A stretch of DNA of 64,000 nt from Rickettsiales bacterium UBA4311 (GCA_002394665.1 DGUL01000007.1:90544-154543), one strand, 5' to 3'; positions 42,100 to 51,379 are shown, counted from the stretch's first letter. The notes: generated from the letters alone by a model not told the origin. Program-made: numbers and translations.

Positions 42100-42849
42100 A
42101 TGTATCAGGGTATGGCTGAAACGATAAATCCAATGCATCAATTTGAGTTGAAGAACTTTATAAACATAGAGTTTTTTGGCTATAATTTCAGCATCACAAA
42201 CGGCTCGCTTGCAATGGGTTTTGTTGTCTTTTTGGCACTTGCTTTTGGGTTTTTGTTAAAAAAAAACAATGCACTCATCCCATCGCGAGCACAATCAGCA
42301 CTTGAAATGTTTATTTCAACAATAAAAAACATCGTTCAGGGTTCTCTTGGTGAAGAAGGAAAAAAATACATTCCATTTGTATTTTCAATCTTCCTTTTTG
42401 TATTGCTTCTTAACCTCATTGGGCTTATTCCAACTGCTTTTGCCGAAACTTCGCATATTTCTATAACATTCGCATTGGCGATGGTGATTTTTACACTATG
42501 TATATTTATAACAATAGCAAAACGAGGAATTTTTGGTTTCATTAAACATTTCGTTCCAGCCGGCACGCCTTGGTGGCTTGTTCCTCTTTTGTTTGTTCTT
42601 GAAGTTTTTTCCTATTTTGTTCGCCCCGTCAGTCTTTCTGTACGTCTTGCGGCAAATATGATAGCCGGTCACGTTATGCTTGACGTTATAGCTTTCTTTG
42701 TTGTTATGATGGGGGTTTTTGGAGTATTCCCATTTGCTTTTTTGTCAATTATGATGGCTTTTGAACTATTCGTTGCATTCTTACAGGCTTATATTTTTTC
42801 AATCTTTGCTTGTGTTTATATCAGCGAAGCCTGTGCTGAAGGACATTAG
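42100..42849 (+). CDS. atpB: ATP synthase F0 subunit a
   Basis: Stator subunit that forms the proton half-channels beside the c-ring. Seen: MAETINPMHQFELKNFI, several membrane helices, LNLIGLIPTAFAET, the helix with the essential Arg in PVSLSVRLAANMIAGH, and the last helix FLQAYIFSIFACVYISEACAEGH with conserved Gln and Glu. Length 249. It stands alone: atpE and atpF are not downstream, whereas they usually are. A terminator-like hairpin follows at 42865. It follows rne by 44 bases. Confidence 0.95.
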   Translation: MYQGMAETINPMHQFELKNFINIEFFGYNFSITNGSLAMGFVVFLALAFGFLLKKNNALIPSRAQSALEMFISTIKNIVQGSLGEEGKKYIPFVFSIFLFVLLLNLIGLIPTAFAETSHISITFALAMVIFTLCIFITIAKRGIFGFIKHFVPAGTPWWLVPLLFVLEVFSYFVRPVSLSVRLAANMIAGHVMLDVIAFFVVMMGVFGVFPFAFLSIMMAFELFVAFLQAYIFSIFACVYISEACAEGH

Positions 42850-42864
42850 AAATTTTGAAAAAAC

Positions 42865-42911
42865 CAAATTCAATCAAATAATGATTTTTTAAAATTTGAA
42901 TTTGTTTTTAT
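42865..42911 (+). terminator. Terminator-like hairpin after atpB
   Basis: Arms CAAATTCAA (42865-42873) and TTGAATTTG (42896-42904) are perfectly complementary, separated by a 22-base AT-rich loop and followed by TTTTTATTTT. The stem is AT-rich and so weak, but placement directly after the atpB stop supports termination. Confidence 0.55.
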
Positions 42912-42937
42912 TTTAAATAAAATGTTTGTGTGTTATA

Positions 42938-43123
42938 ATGGATAACGAGAGCGACGTTAAAATGCTTGATTACTCAAAAAAAAGAAGAAACTTAAAAAAA
43001 CTTGAAAATATCTATAAAAAAATAGAAAATATAGCACAATTAAAACTTGGATTTAATCGGCCAAAAAATCAAAAAATGACCGATAAAAAAGCTACCGAAC
43101 AAAAGGCGAACGGAATTGTTTGA
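42938..43123 (+). CDS. Small Lys-rich protein, unknown
   Basis: 61 residues from ATG 42938 (MDNESDVKML), rich in Lys and Asn with KKRRNLKKLENIYKKIENIAQLKLGFN as a helical centre. A perfect TATAAT (42934-42939) overlaps this ATG. If it is the -10 box, the transcript would begin downstream, and the in-frame ATG at 42962 (MLDYSKKRRNLKK) would be the start. It may be a nucleic-acid-binding small protein. No family recognised; conservation would be needed to prove that it is a gene. Confidence 0.4.
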   Translation: MDNESDVKMLDYSKKRRNLKKLENIYKKIENIAQLKLGFNRPKNQKMTDKKATEQKANGIV

Positions 43124-43146
43124 CAAAAATACAAAAAACAGAAACC

Positions 43147-43656
43147 TTAAAAATATCCTCTATCACAAATCAGCCTCAACCAGCTTGTATATTCATTTGG
43201 TTTTAAAGAAATTTCTCTTTTTAACTCATCGATTCCGATAAACTTCACTTCTTCAACTTCGTTATCGTTAAGATGAAATTCTGTGTCATCTACTTTTATC
43301 AAGCCTTTGTAAATATAATCAACCTCATTTTCAACCAAACCATTTCCGACATCCGCTTTATAAGCAAAGATGTCAATAAATTGTAGCTCGCCATTAAATT
43401 CAATGCCAAGTTCTTCTTTTAATCTTCTTTTAATAATTTCCTCTTTATTTGAAAACTCCTTCAAATTTGCAAAATGACTACAACAAGAATTACTCCACAG
43501 CCCACCTGAATGATATTTGTTTTTTGCTCGTTTTTGAATTAAAAGATTGCCGTTTGTATTAAACAAAAACACAGAAAAAGCAAAATGTTGCAAACCCTTC
43601 TTGTGTGTTTCTAATTTATCGTAAGTCTCTCCATTTATCAACAAAACATCTGCCAT
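43147..43656 (-). CDS. idi: Isopentenyl-diphosphate delta-isomerase, type I
   Basis: Nudix-fold, metal-dependent enzyme converting IPP to DMAPP for isoprenoid synthesis. Seen: FLFNTNGNLLIQKRAKNKYHSGGLWSNSCCSHF with the catalytic Cys, the Nudix-like helix KRRLKEELGIEF, and the catalytic Glu in VENEVDYIYKG. Length 169. The ATG at 43656 (MADVLLING) is 5 bases after the mnmE stop. The SCCSH form of the Cys loop resembles the eukaryotic-type enzymes more than the enterobacterial one; this may reflect transfer or simply the ancestral form. Confidence 0.92.
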   Translation of the reverse strand: MADVLLINGETYDKLETHKKGLQHFAFSVFLFNTNGNLLIQKRAKNKYHSGGLWSNSCCSHFANLKEFSNKEEIIKRRLKEELGIEFNGELQFIDIFAYKADVGNGLVENEVDYIYKGLIKVDDTEFHLNDNEVEEVKFIGIDELKREISLKPNEYTSWLRLICDRGYF

Positions 43657-43661
43657 AATCT

Positions 43662-44993
43662 TTATTTTCCAATGCAAAACTTGCTAAAAATGTTATCTAA
43701 AACATCTTCCGTGTAGACATCTCCAACGATTTTTCCGATTTTATCGCAAACAAGTCTCATTTCTTCACCTATTATTTCTATTGGCATACTTATAAAATCA
43801 ATATTTTCAAGCACATTCAGGCAATCTTCAAGCAAAATATAATGCCTTTCGTTTGCAAAAAGTGGCGATCGATTTTCGTCTATACTTGAAATCAAATTTT
43901 CCTCAATTTTTCGCAACAGAAATTCAATGTTCTTCTTCTCTTTTACAGATATAATCACAGCATCACTCATGTTTTGGATATCCTTGTTGTATTCAAATAA
44001 ATCACTTTTATTTAAAACAAAAATGACGTTTTTATAAATCTCCTCAAAATCTCGTTTTTTATCAACAAAATCCTCAATTTGATCAAAAACAATCAAACAC
44101 AAATCCGCATCTTTTGCTAATTTCTTTGCCCTCGCTACGCCGTCTTGTTCTATAATGTCCTCACTTTCTCGCATGCCAGCAGTATCATAAAAAGTTGCCT
44201 TATAGCCATCAAAATTCACATCAACAGACAAAACATCCCTTGTTGTCCCCGCTATCGGTGAAACAATTGCGACGTTCCTTTTTGCAATCAAATTCATTAA
44301 AGATGACTTACCGACATTTGTTGAACCTATAATCGCTATTGAAAACCCATTTAAAATTTTATCAACGGCATTTTTATCTTTTAAAGTCTCCTGAACCATC
44401 GTTTTTAAATCATTTGTTATAAGCTTTAAATCTTCAAAAGTCGTCTGCGGAACTTCCTCCTCGGAAAAATCTATATTTGTTTCAATCAATGTCAAAATTT
44501 CAATCAACCTCTTACGAATTTCTTTATATTTGCTTGAAAGTTCGCCTGTAAAAATCGTATTTGCAAGTAAATATTGTCGCCTCGTTTCTGCACGAATTAA
44601 AGCATTTAGCCCTTCGCACTTTATCAAATCCATTTTGCCATTCAAAAAAGCTCGCCTTGAAAACTCGCCATTTGTTGCAAACTTAAAATTTTTGATTGAA
44701 GAACAAATTTTTAAAAACTCTCGCAATAAAATATTGCTTCCATGCAAATCTATTTCAACAACATTCTCACCAGTAAAACTATGTGGTTCTCTAAAAATCT
44801 TTACAACCACCTCGTCAAATTGCTTGCCATTGTAAAATAACTTTGTAAAAAATAAATCTTTTTTGCTATAAACCTCCCTACTTACAGCAAAAACATCTAA
44901 AATATCAAAAGCATTTTTTCCAGAAAATCTAACGCTCACAATACTTCCTCCGAGCGGACAAATTGGTGCAAAAATAGTATTCATACTACTCAT
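43662..44993 (-). CDS. mnmE: tRNA modification GTPase MnmE (TrmE)
   Basis: With MnmG it builds cmnm5-type modifications on U34 of several tRNAs. Seen: N-terminal tetrahydrofolate-binding domain (FAPICPLGGSIVSVRFSG, VVEIDLHGS), helical domain, G domain with GSTNVGKSSLMN (G1), AGTTRD (G2), DTAGMRESED (G3), NKSD (G4), and the C-terminal FCIGK with its conserved Cys. Length 443. It overlaps the ABC exporter stop by 8 bases upstream and is followed by idi. MnmG is not in the window. Confidence 0.95.
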   Translation of the reverse strand: MSSMNTIFAPICPLGGSIVSVRFSGKNAFDILDVFAVSREVYSKKDLFFTKLFYNGKQFDEVVVKIFREPHSFTGENVVEIDLHGSNILLREFLKICSSIKNFKFATNGEFSRRAFLNGKMDLIKCEGLNALIRAETRRQYLLANTIFTGELSSKYKEIRKRLIEILTLIETNIDFSEEEVPQTTFEDLKLITNDLKTMVQETLKDKNAVDKILNGFSIAIIGSTNVGKSSLMNLIAKRNVAIVSPIAGTTRDVLSVDVNFDGYKATFYDTAGMRESEDIIEQDGVARAKKLAKDADLCLIVFDQIEDFVDKKRDFEEIYKNVIFVLNKSDLFEYNKDIQNMSDAVIISVKEKKNIEFLLRKIEENLISSIDENRSPLFANERHYILLEDCLNVLENIDFISMPIEIIGEEMRLVCDKIGKIVGDVYTEDVLDNIFSKFCIGK

Positions 44994-46833
44994 CCTGCAA
45001 TACGGAAGAACATTGAATGTTCCAAAGTTCTTTATACAAACCGCCTTCCTTCTGCATCAATTCGTCGTGCGTACCCTCTTCTATAATCTGACCTTTTTGC
45101 AAAACAATAATTCTATCCATATTTTTCAAAGTATTCAACTTATGAGCTATTGCAACAACCGTTTTACCTTTCATTAAATTCTCCAAGCCTTTTTGAACAT
45201 ATTTTTCATTTTCCGCATCAAGTGCCGAAGTTGCTTCGTCTAATATCAAAATAGGCGAATTCTTTAAAATTGCACGAGCTATTAAAACTCTCTGCCGTTG
45301 CCCCCCGCTCAATCTCATTCCTTTTTCACCAACATTTGTTTCATAACCATATTCTAAATCCATTATAAAATCGTGAGCATTTGCAATTTTCGCGGCTTCA
45401 ACAATTTCTTTAAATGTTGCCTCCTGTTTTGAATATCTTATATTCTCCAACACACTACGATTAAATAAAGTTGTATCTTGTGATACTATCGCAACATTTT
45501 GCTTCAAACTTTCGTCCATTACACCATTTATATCTTGCCCGTCAATCAAAATTCTTCCATTATTAGGCGACAAATTTCGCAATAATAAATTTACCAATGT
45601 AGTTTTTCCAGCACCAGAACGACCAACAAGACCGACTTTTTCACCTTTTTTAATATCAATTTTCAAACCATTAAAAACCTTATTATTGCCAAAACTAAAT
45701 GAAATATTGTTGAAAGAAATCTCTCCATCAGAAACTTTCAGCTCTTTGCCACCTTTGACATCTTCAACAACCTTGCCCTCGTTTATTATATTTAAACCTT
45801 CTTGAATAGAACCGAAATCTGCAATAATATCCAATAAATCCTCGTGCAACATACAAAGCATTCCGTAGCAAGAGCCGTTAATACCAACAGAATACAAAAT
45901 ATTGGAAATTGAAATCTTGTCCAAATAATAAAGATAAAACGCATCGGCATAAAACAAAACACAGCAAAGTATCCATCCGAGTAAGCAACGATACACTTTC
46001 AACCTTTCCAAGTAAATCCCTGCACTCGCAATTCGTTTTGATTCATAATTCTGTATCCTTTTTGCTCTGTAAACCTCATATTTTTTTTTTGAAAAAAATA
46101 CAACACTTGGAAAATTCATTATCACGTCCGTAATCATTGATGTCGTCCTTGTGTAAGCATCTGTTGCTTTACCCTGAAAATAAAAGATTTTTTTATAAGT
46201 TAATGCAAACATGGAAAAGTAGCATACTGCAAAAAGCATAGTTATTATTCCTAAACTCCAATGAACGAAAAATAAGGATGTCAATAAAATAACGCAGGTT
46301 GTTGCAGTAGGACAAAGATTTCTCGCAAACTTTTTAAACACACACTTGATATTGAACAGGACACGATAAAGTCCGCTTGTTATTCTTCCTGTAGAACTAC
46401 TTGTGAAATACTCATAAGAATTTTTCATCGTTCTATCCAGATATGTTATTTTAATTTTCGCATCTATCATTGGTTCCAAAACCTTGGCATAATACCAACT
46501 ACCAACTCTAAATATAGCATCACCAAACATCCATATAAAACCAAAAAAGCATAAAGCACCCACGATGTTAACAATTTCTATATGTTGGCCATTGCTTTTT
46601 TCTACAATTTCAACAAGCCATTTTGTAAAAATAGCACTATAGCTCCAGTCAATAAGCATACCAACAATGGCTACGACAATGAAAGCAACATAGCCGATCT
46701 TGCAACCCTTTAGTAGAGCGTTCATCATTTGAAGAACAGAAACATCTTTCGTTCTTTGCATACTTGTTTCGTATGCCACAGGAAGAAAAAGTCTATTTCG
46801 CAAATATCTGACTCTTTTTTTAGATAAAGGCAT
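44986..46833 (-). CDS. MsbA-like ABC transporter (fused membrane and ATPase domains)
   Basis: Half-transporter of the exporter class: six-helix membrane domain (about residues 50-330), then the ATPase domain with Walker A GRSGAGKTTLVNLL, the Q-loop SQDTTLF, signature LSGGQRQRVLIARA, Walker B ILILDEATSALD and the H-loop AHKLN. Length 615 is typical. It could be MsbA (lipid A flippase) or a close multidrug or lipid exporter; the sequence does not decide. The gene heads a run of genes (mnmE, idi) on the same strand with overlaps. Confidence 0.88.
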   Translation of the reverse strand: MPLSKKRVRYLRNRLFLPVAYETSMQRTKDVSVLQMMNALLKGCKIGYVAFIVVAIVGMLIDWSYSAIFTKWLVEIVEKSNGQHIEIVNIVGALCFFGFIWMFGDAIFRVGSWYYAKVLEPMIDAKIKITYLDRTMKNSYEYFTSSSTGRITSGLYRVLFNIKCVFKKFARNLCPTATTCVILLTSLFFVHWSLGIITMLFAVCYFSMFALTYKKIFYFQGKATDAYTRTTSMITDVIMNFPSVVFFSKKKYEVYRAKRIQNYESKRIASAGIYLERLKVYRCLLGWILCCVLFYADAFYLYYLDKISISNILYSVGINGSCYGMLCMLHEDLLDIIADFGSIQEGLNIINEGKVVEDVKGGKELKVSDGEISFNNISFSFGNNKVFNGLKIDIKKGEKVGLVGRSGAGKTTLVNLLLRNLSPNNGRILIDGQDINGVMDESLKQNVAIVSQDTTLFNRSVLENIRYSKQEATFKEIVEAAKIANAHDFIMDLEYGYETNVGEKGMRLSGGQRQRVLIARAILKNSPILILDEATSALDAENEKYVQKGLENLMKGKTVVAIAHKLNTLKNMDRIIVLQKGQIIEEGTHDELMQKEGGLYKELWNIQCSSVLQDE

Positions 46834-46928
46834 AGCTCACCTGAGTCTGCAAGTATAAATATAATTTTCAAGGTATTAACTTTTAACCTTTTATTTTATT
46901 GATTTTATGCTACAATTTCATAGATTTT

Positions 46929-47273
46929 GTGAGCGACGATACTGGAAACAAACAAATAAAAGTAGATTTCTCTGCGATAGACGACAAAATTGCCGACTTT
47001 GTTTTTGCAGTTAGAGACGCTGAACTTAAACCAAAAAACGAACAAACAAACGAGCAAAAAAGTAAAAATAATAGCGAACTTTTCCCACGACCTGCAAAAA
47101 AAAAACTAAATGTTGAATTGATAAAACAACTAATAAAAGATACAAAACAGCAAACGAAAAATATGAAACAGAAAAAAGGAAACGACAAAAATGAAAAAGA
47201 CGGAGAAGAATTTAAAAATAGCAACGAAGAAAAGCTGACATTACCAACAAAGGATGAAAAAAAAAGCAATTGA
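46929..47273 (+). CDS. Lys-rich small protein, unknown
   Basis: 114 residues from a GTG at 46929 (MSDDTGNKQIKVDF). A TACAAT -10-like box at 46911-46916 would give a leader of about 6 bases. The N-terminal third is mixed (AIDDKIADFVFAVRDAEL); the rest is low complexity with Lys, Asn and Glu. No family recognised. The opposite strand is also open over this stretch, so it could be spurious, but the start region and the polar, helical composition favour this strand. It ends 89 bases before the trpS stop. Confidence 0.45.
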   Translation: MSDDTGNKQIKVDFSAIDDKIADFVFAVRDAELKPKNEQTNEQKSKNNSELFPRPAKKKLNVELIKQLIKDTKQQTKNMKQKKGNDKNEKDGEEFKNSNEEKLTLPTKDEKKSN

Positions 47274-47362
47274 ATTACCTAATTATTTTAAAACTGCTAT
47301 TAAATTTATAGATCTGATATAAAAAACCAAACAAATAAAGACAACTTAACAAGATTTTTACA

Positions 47363-48367
47363 CTACATCAGCCCAACGGCTTTTTTTACTTCAAGTAAAG
47401 TTTTACTTGCCACATTATTTGCCTCAAAGCTTCCTTTTTCAATTATATTTTTCAAAAAATCTGTATCCTGCTCTAATTCTTGCAATTTTTCTCTAATTGG
47501 CGAGATTGCATTTATAACCAAATCCGTCAAATCATCTTTAAATTGCTTTGTGTTTTTATCCTTGTATTCTCCGCTTATTTCTTCAATACTTCCGCCGCTG
47601 ATTGCACTATAAATATTTATCAAATTATTAACCTCCAGTCTGTCTTTATCGTAAAAAATTCCCATTATACTATCTGTTTTTGCACTTTTTATTTTCTTAG
47701 CAATCTGTTCGTCCGTATCTGTTAAAAAAATCCTGTCCCTCTCCTCACCGATGCTCTTTGACATTTTCTTACTTCCGTCGCCTAATGACATAATTCTCTT
47801 ACTGGTTTTATCAATCAAGCCTTCTGGCATTATAAAAATATCGCTATTATACAAACGATCGAACCTCTCTACTAAATCCCTCGTAAATTCAATATGTTGT
47901 GTCTGATCCTCTCCGACTGGAACAAAGTTTGTTTTATAAAGTAAGATATCTGCTGCCATCAAAATTGGATAATATAGCAAGCCGGCATTTATTTCATCAG
48001 TAGATAACTTTCCTTTTTTGTCTTTAAATTGTGTCATTCTTTCAAGTTGTCCCAATGGTGTAATCGTTGACAAAATCCAGCAAAGCTCGCAGTGTGCTGG
48101 AATTTTTGATTGCTGAAAAAAAACAATTTTCTCACTTGGAGTGATGCCACAAGCAACATAAGTCGCAACAAGTGAAATAATATTTTTTTTCAATTCCTCT
48201 GCATTTTTTTTACTCGTCATAGTATGCAGATCGGCGAGCATAAAATAAAACTTATCTCCATCTTTGCTGTTTTTAATAATATTTTTCCAATTCAATAGAG
48301 CTCCAATGTAATTTCCTAAGTGCAAAGAACTCCCGCTTGGTTGAATACCGGATAAATAAACCGCCAT
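47363..48367 (-). CDS. trpS: Tryptophanyl-tRNA synthetase
   Basis: Class I synthetase. Seen: GIQPSGSSLHLGNYIGAL with the HIGH-type signature (HLGN), YFMLADLHTMT, the dimer and tRNA parts with YYPILMAADILLYKTNFVPVGEDQTQH, and KKMSKS (as SLGDGSKKMSKSIGE). Length 334 is normal. It shares the strand with the glycosyltransferase, 12 bases downstream of it. The C-terminal end matches the bacterial form (LLEVKKAVGLM). Confidence 0.96.
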   Translation of the reverse strand: MAVYLSGIQPSGSSLHLGNYIGALLNWKNIIKNSKDGDKFYFMLADLHTMTSKKNAEELKKNIISLVATYVACGITPSEKIVFFQQSKIPAHCELCWILSTITPLGQLERMTQFKDKKGKLSTDEINAGLLYYPILMAADILLYKTNFVPVGEDQTQHIEFTRDLVERFDRLYNSDIFIMPEGLIDKTSKRIMSLGDGSKKMSKSIGEERDRIFLTDTDEQIAKKIKSAKTDSIMGIFYDKDRLEVNNLINIYSAISGGSIEEISGEYKDKNTKQFKDDLTDLVINAISPIREKLQELEQDTDFLKNIIEKGSFEANNVASKTLLEVKKAVGLM

Positions 48368-48379
48368 AAAAGCATTGAT

Positions 48380-49621
48380 TTATTTCCTTTTAAAAAAAGA
48401 ATTATTTTTTTTCAAGACATTTTTTTTTTGCTTTTCATTATTCCCGCTACAAAGCCTCAAAAATTCTTCCAAAATTTTCCTATGTGCAACGCTGTTGTCA
48501 AAATACTCATTTGCGTAATCATAAGCATATTTACAAATTTTGTTATATCTATCCTCTGGCATTTCAAGAATTTCCAAAATAGAAGAATAAATATCCATAA
48601 TCGTGCTTTTCCTAATTAAAAAACCATTTTTACCATTAACTATTGCTTTTCTTGAATTTACTGACGTCGTTGTAATAAATGGTTTTTTCATAAAACCAGC
48701 TTCGCAATAAAAATTTAAAAAATTCTTGTCATCATCTTGCAGGCAAATAACTGCGTAAGATAATTGTAAAAGTGCCCTACGATCACTAATTGTATTACTT
48801 AAACGAACAAATGTAGAAAGCCCAAATTCCTTGATTTTTTTAACCAAATCCAACCTTTCCTTTGATGTGTTGTTGAAATCTCCAACGAACAAAAAGAAAA
48901 AATCATCTCTTTTCTTCAAAAACTTCAAAGCTTTTAGAATATCGCAACAAACTTCGGTATCGCTATAATTGCAAAAGCAAACCAATATTTTTTTATCTAT
49001 ACTTGTATCCCCAATTTCTTTAAGCATATCGCAAATTCTGCCGGTGCCAATAAAATCATCCAGAGCCTCTAATTTATTGGCTGAAACATTGAAATTATAA
49101 AGTTTGTTATCATCAAATTCGTAATTATTTAATAAAAAATCACAAACATTATGAGTAAAAGAAAAAATTGCGTCATATTCAACGACACCTTTTGAAAGCG
49201 AGTATTTTGCTCTACTGGAAATATCTAAAATGTTATAAACAAAAACCGAGTTTTTTGCATCAGACAACTTTGAAGCCAGCTTGATTGAAAAATAAAAACC
49301 ATTGCAACAATTGCAAATTAAATCAATTTTAAACTTCTTGCACAAACTGCAAATTTTCCAAGTCAAAAAAGAACTATTAAAAAAAAAGTTTTTTTTAATC
49401 TCCAAAAAAATGCCACTTTTTGTAAAATTTCTAATCTTGTTTTCCCTTGTCAAAATAACAACACAGGCACCATTTTTTAAGCAATAATTTGCAAAGTCCA
49501 CGATACTTCTTGATTTGCAATCGTCTATTAGACTTTCAACGACAAAAAGAACATTTATATTTGATGTTTTTGCTTTTTTCAAAAATGAACTTTGCGATTT
49601 TTCACTCTTAAAAAAAACCAT
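48380..49621 (-). CDS. GT4-type glycosyltransferase
   Basis: GT-B fold protein probably acting in LPS or surface glycan synthesis. Seen: N-terminal Rossmann half (NVLFVVESLIDDCKSRSIVDFANYCL), FVGDFNNTSKERLDLVKKI and ALLQLSYAVICLQDDDKNFLNFYCEAGFMKKPFITTTSVNSR, whose CEAGF takes the role of the EAFG/EAxA acid, and NGKNGFLI as the NGxxG loop. Ends in a Lys-rich stretch. The ATG at 49621 is the only sensible start. Donor and acceptor unknown. It is divergent from the Lpt gene. Confidence 0.8.
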   Translation of the reverse strand: MVFFKSEKSQSSFLKKAKTSNINVLFVVESLIDDCKSRSIVDFANYCLKNGACVVILTRENKIRNFTKSGIFLEIKKNFFFNSSFLTWKICSLCKKFKIDLICNCCNGFYFSIKLASKLSDAKNSVFVYNILDISSRAKYSLSKGVVEYDAIFSFTHNVCDFLLNNYEFDDNKLYNFNVSANKLEALDDFIGTGRICDMLKEIGDTSIDKKILVCFCNYSDTEVCCDILKALKFLKKRDDFFFLFVGDFNNTSKERLDLVKKIKEFGLSTFVRLSNTISDRRALLQLSYAVICLQDDDKNFLNFYCEAGFMKKPFITTTSVNSRKAIVNGKNGFLIRKSTIMDIYSSILEILEMPEDRYNKICKYAYDYANEYFDNSVAHRKILEEFLRLCSGNNEKQKKNVLKKNNSFFKRK

Positions 49622-49674
49622 CAAATACCTGTCTTGACTATTTTAATAACTTTTTTTAAAAGCAATTAAAAGAC

Positions 49675-50856
49675 GTGAATAAAGAAAATGTAAAAAAAAT
49701 TGGAAAATCAATAAAACATATAAAACTCGCATTTTATTTCAGGTTCTACCTTACTTGCTTCACGATTTTGGCAATTATTTCATATTTCGTCATCGTGACA
49801 ATAAATAAAAGAGCTATAATCATAAATTCTGGTTTTAAAACAAAGCATTTTGCAAAGGAAAATACAAGCACTATTTCACAACAAGCAGACACGACTACAT
49901 TTTTAAAAAACGAAGAAAAATTGATAATCAGGAGCAAAACAACGGAAACAAAAAACAATAAAATCAATCTATTATTTCAAAACCATATAATTACCCCGCA
50001 CATAAGAGGAAAAATATACGAAGGAGACACAGAAAAAATTGAAATAAATGATGGCAAACAAGAGTTTAAAATTCCGCACGAAATGCTTTTGAAAAATGGT
50101 AAAAAAAATTATATCCACACACAAACCGCAACAGGAAATTTTGACGGGCAAACTCAAAGCGACTTACCGTTTAAAATTAACGACGACGACTTATTTTTAT
50201 CAGGTGATAATTTTTTTGCCGATGAAAAAACTAACTACTTACTAAGTACAAAAAATTCGCATATCATTCAAACACAAATGAAGCCAAAAAATGGTAAAAA
50301 CACGACACAAAAGTATGATATAAAGAGCGAAAAAGCGGAGGTTTTCGGAGAAAAACATATTGCGGAGTTTACAAAAAAAGTTGTTTTCACGACCGATAAC
50401 AATATTGTAAAATCTGCGTTTGCACGAACTTATTTTGATGAAAAATATAATATTACTGGCACATTTTTGGAAAAAAACGTAAAAATCATAAACAAAGACA
50501 TTGATGCAACTTCAAATTTTGCTTATTTTGATACGAATTTAAACCTTGTTGTTTTGTATGATAATGTAAAAATTGTCAACAAATCCACGCAATTAAATAA
50601 TGAAATATACATCTACAACACAGAGAATAAAACCAGTATGTCCTTCAACGAAAATGCAAAAATATCAAAAACAGAAGCCGAAGCAATTTATACAATTCTT
50701 AATGAACTATCGCAAGAGTTAACCGAAAAACACAAAAGAAAAATTCACAATGTTATAAAAATGCATAAGAGGAATAAAAATAAATCTTCAAAAGAAAGCG
50801 ATAATTCAAATATAAATAGAAATAAAAGAGCAAAAATAAATCTTTATGAAAAATAA
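49675..50856 (+). CDS. LptC-LptA-like LPS transport protein (fusion)
   Basis: LptC bridges LptFG to the periplasm and LptA forms the bridge to the outer membrane. The 393-residue product has one N-terminal membrane helix (about 18-45, YLTCFTILAIISYFVIVTI), then a first beta-rich unit (about 70-220) and a second unit (about 230-350) with repeated strands such as SEKAEVFGEKHIAEFTKKVVFTTDNNIVKS, cut here by length limits, i.e. OstA/LptA-like jellyroll strands. The tail is Lys-rich. Size equals LptC plus LptA. GTG start at 49675. It overlaps tadA by 11 bases. No cleavage site for separate chains is obvious. Confidence 0.65.
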   Translation: MNKENVKKIGKSIKHIKLAFYFRFYLTCFTILAIISYFVIVTINKRAIIINSGFKTKHFAKENTSTISQQADTTTFLKNEEKLIIRSKTTETKNNKINLLFQNHIITPHIRGKIYEGDTEKIEINDGKQEFKIPHEMLLKNGKKNYIHTQTATGNFDGQTQSDLPFKINDDDLFLSGDNFFADEKTNYLLSTKNSHIIQTQMKPKNGKNTTQKYDIKSEKAEVFGEKHIAEFTKKVVFTTDNNIVKSAFARTYFDEKYNITGTFLEKNVKIINKDIDATSNFAYFDTNLNLVVLYDNVKIVNKSTQLNNEIYIYNTENKTSMSFNENAKISKTEAEAIYTILNELSQELTEKHKRKIHNVIKMHKRNKNKSSKESDNSNINRNKRAKINLYEK

Positions 50857-51373
50857 GACTTTTACGAATTCAAACAAAATAAGCAGAAACGAAAAACAAG
50901 ACAAAAACCAGAATAAAACAACATTTCAAAACTATATGCAAATTGCTATTGATGAGGCAAGAAAGTCGTCAAATAAAAATAATGAAATACCTGTTGGATG
51001 TGTGATTGTGAATAATGACAACGGCAAAATAGTGGCAAAAAGTTGCAATAAAACAATAAAAAACAGCAATCCAACACAACATGCGGAAGTTATTTGCATA
51101 AATCAAGCATTAAAAAAACTAAAAACAGACAGGCTTGCAAATTGTAGCATTTACATAACTCTTGAACCTTGTCCTATGTGTGCCGGAGCACTTGCTTTGG
51201 CAAAAATTGGAAAAATTTATATTGGTTGCGAGAGTAAAAAAACCGGTGCAATAATCAATAATATAAAGCTTTTTTCTCAAAACTTTTGCAATCATAAACC
51301 AGAAATTTATCATCCAATTATGGAGAAAGAATGTAAAAAACTAATTACTTCATTTTTTGATAAACTAAAATGA
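50846..51373 (+). CDS. tadA: tRNA-specific adenosine deaminase TadA
   Basis: Converts A34 to inosine in the tRNA-Arg anticodon. The cytidine-deaminase zinc fold is clear: IPVGCVIV, HAEVICI (His ligand and catalytic Glu), and EPCPMCAGALALAKIG (two Cys ligands). The usual C-terminal helix ends KLITSFFDKLK. The first 30 residues are polar and may be an extended start; an ATG at 50936 (MQIAIDEARK) gives the standard length. It overlaps the preceding gene. Confidence 0.94.
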   Translation: MKNKTFTNSNKISRNEKQDKNQNKTTFQNYMQIAIDEARKSSNKNNEIPVGCVIVNNDNGKIVAKSCNKTIKNSNPTQHAEVICINQALKKLKTDRLANCSIYITLEPCPMCAGALALAKIGKIYIGCESKKTGAIINNIKLFSQNFCNHKPEIYHPIMEKECKKLITSFFDKLK

Positions 51374-51379
51374 CAACAA

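Noticed and set aside
46910..47269. Ser/Phe-rich ORF on the minus strand opposite the Lys-rich 46929 gene
   Set aside because: Its composition is the simple complement of an A-rich sequence, and no start signal is present.
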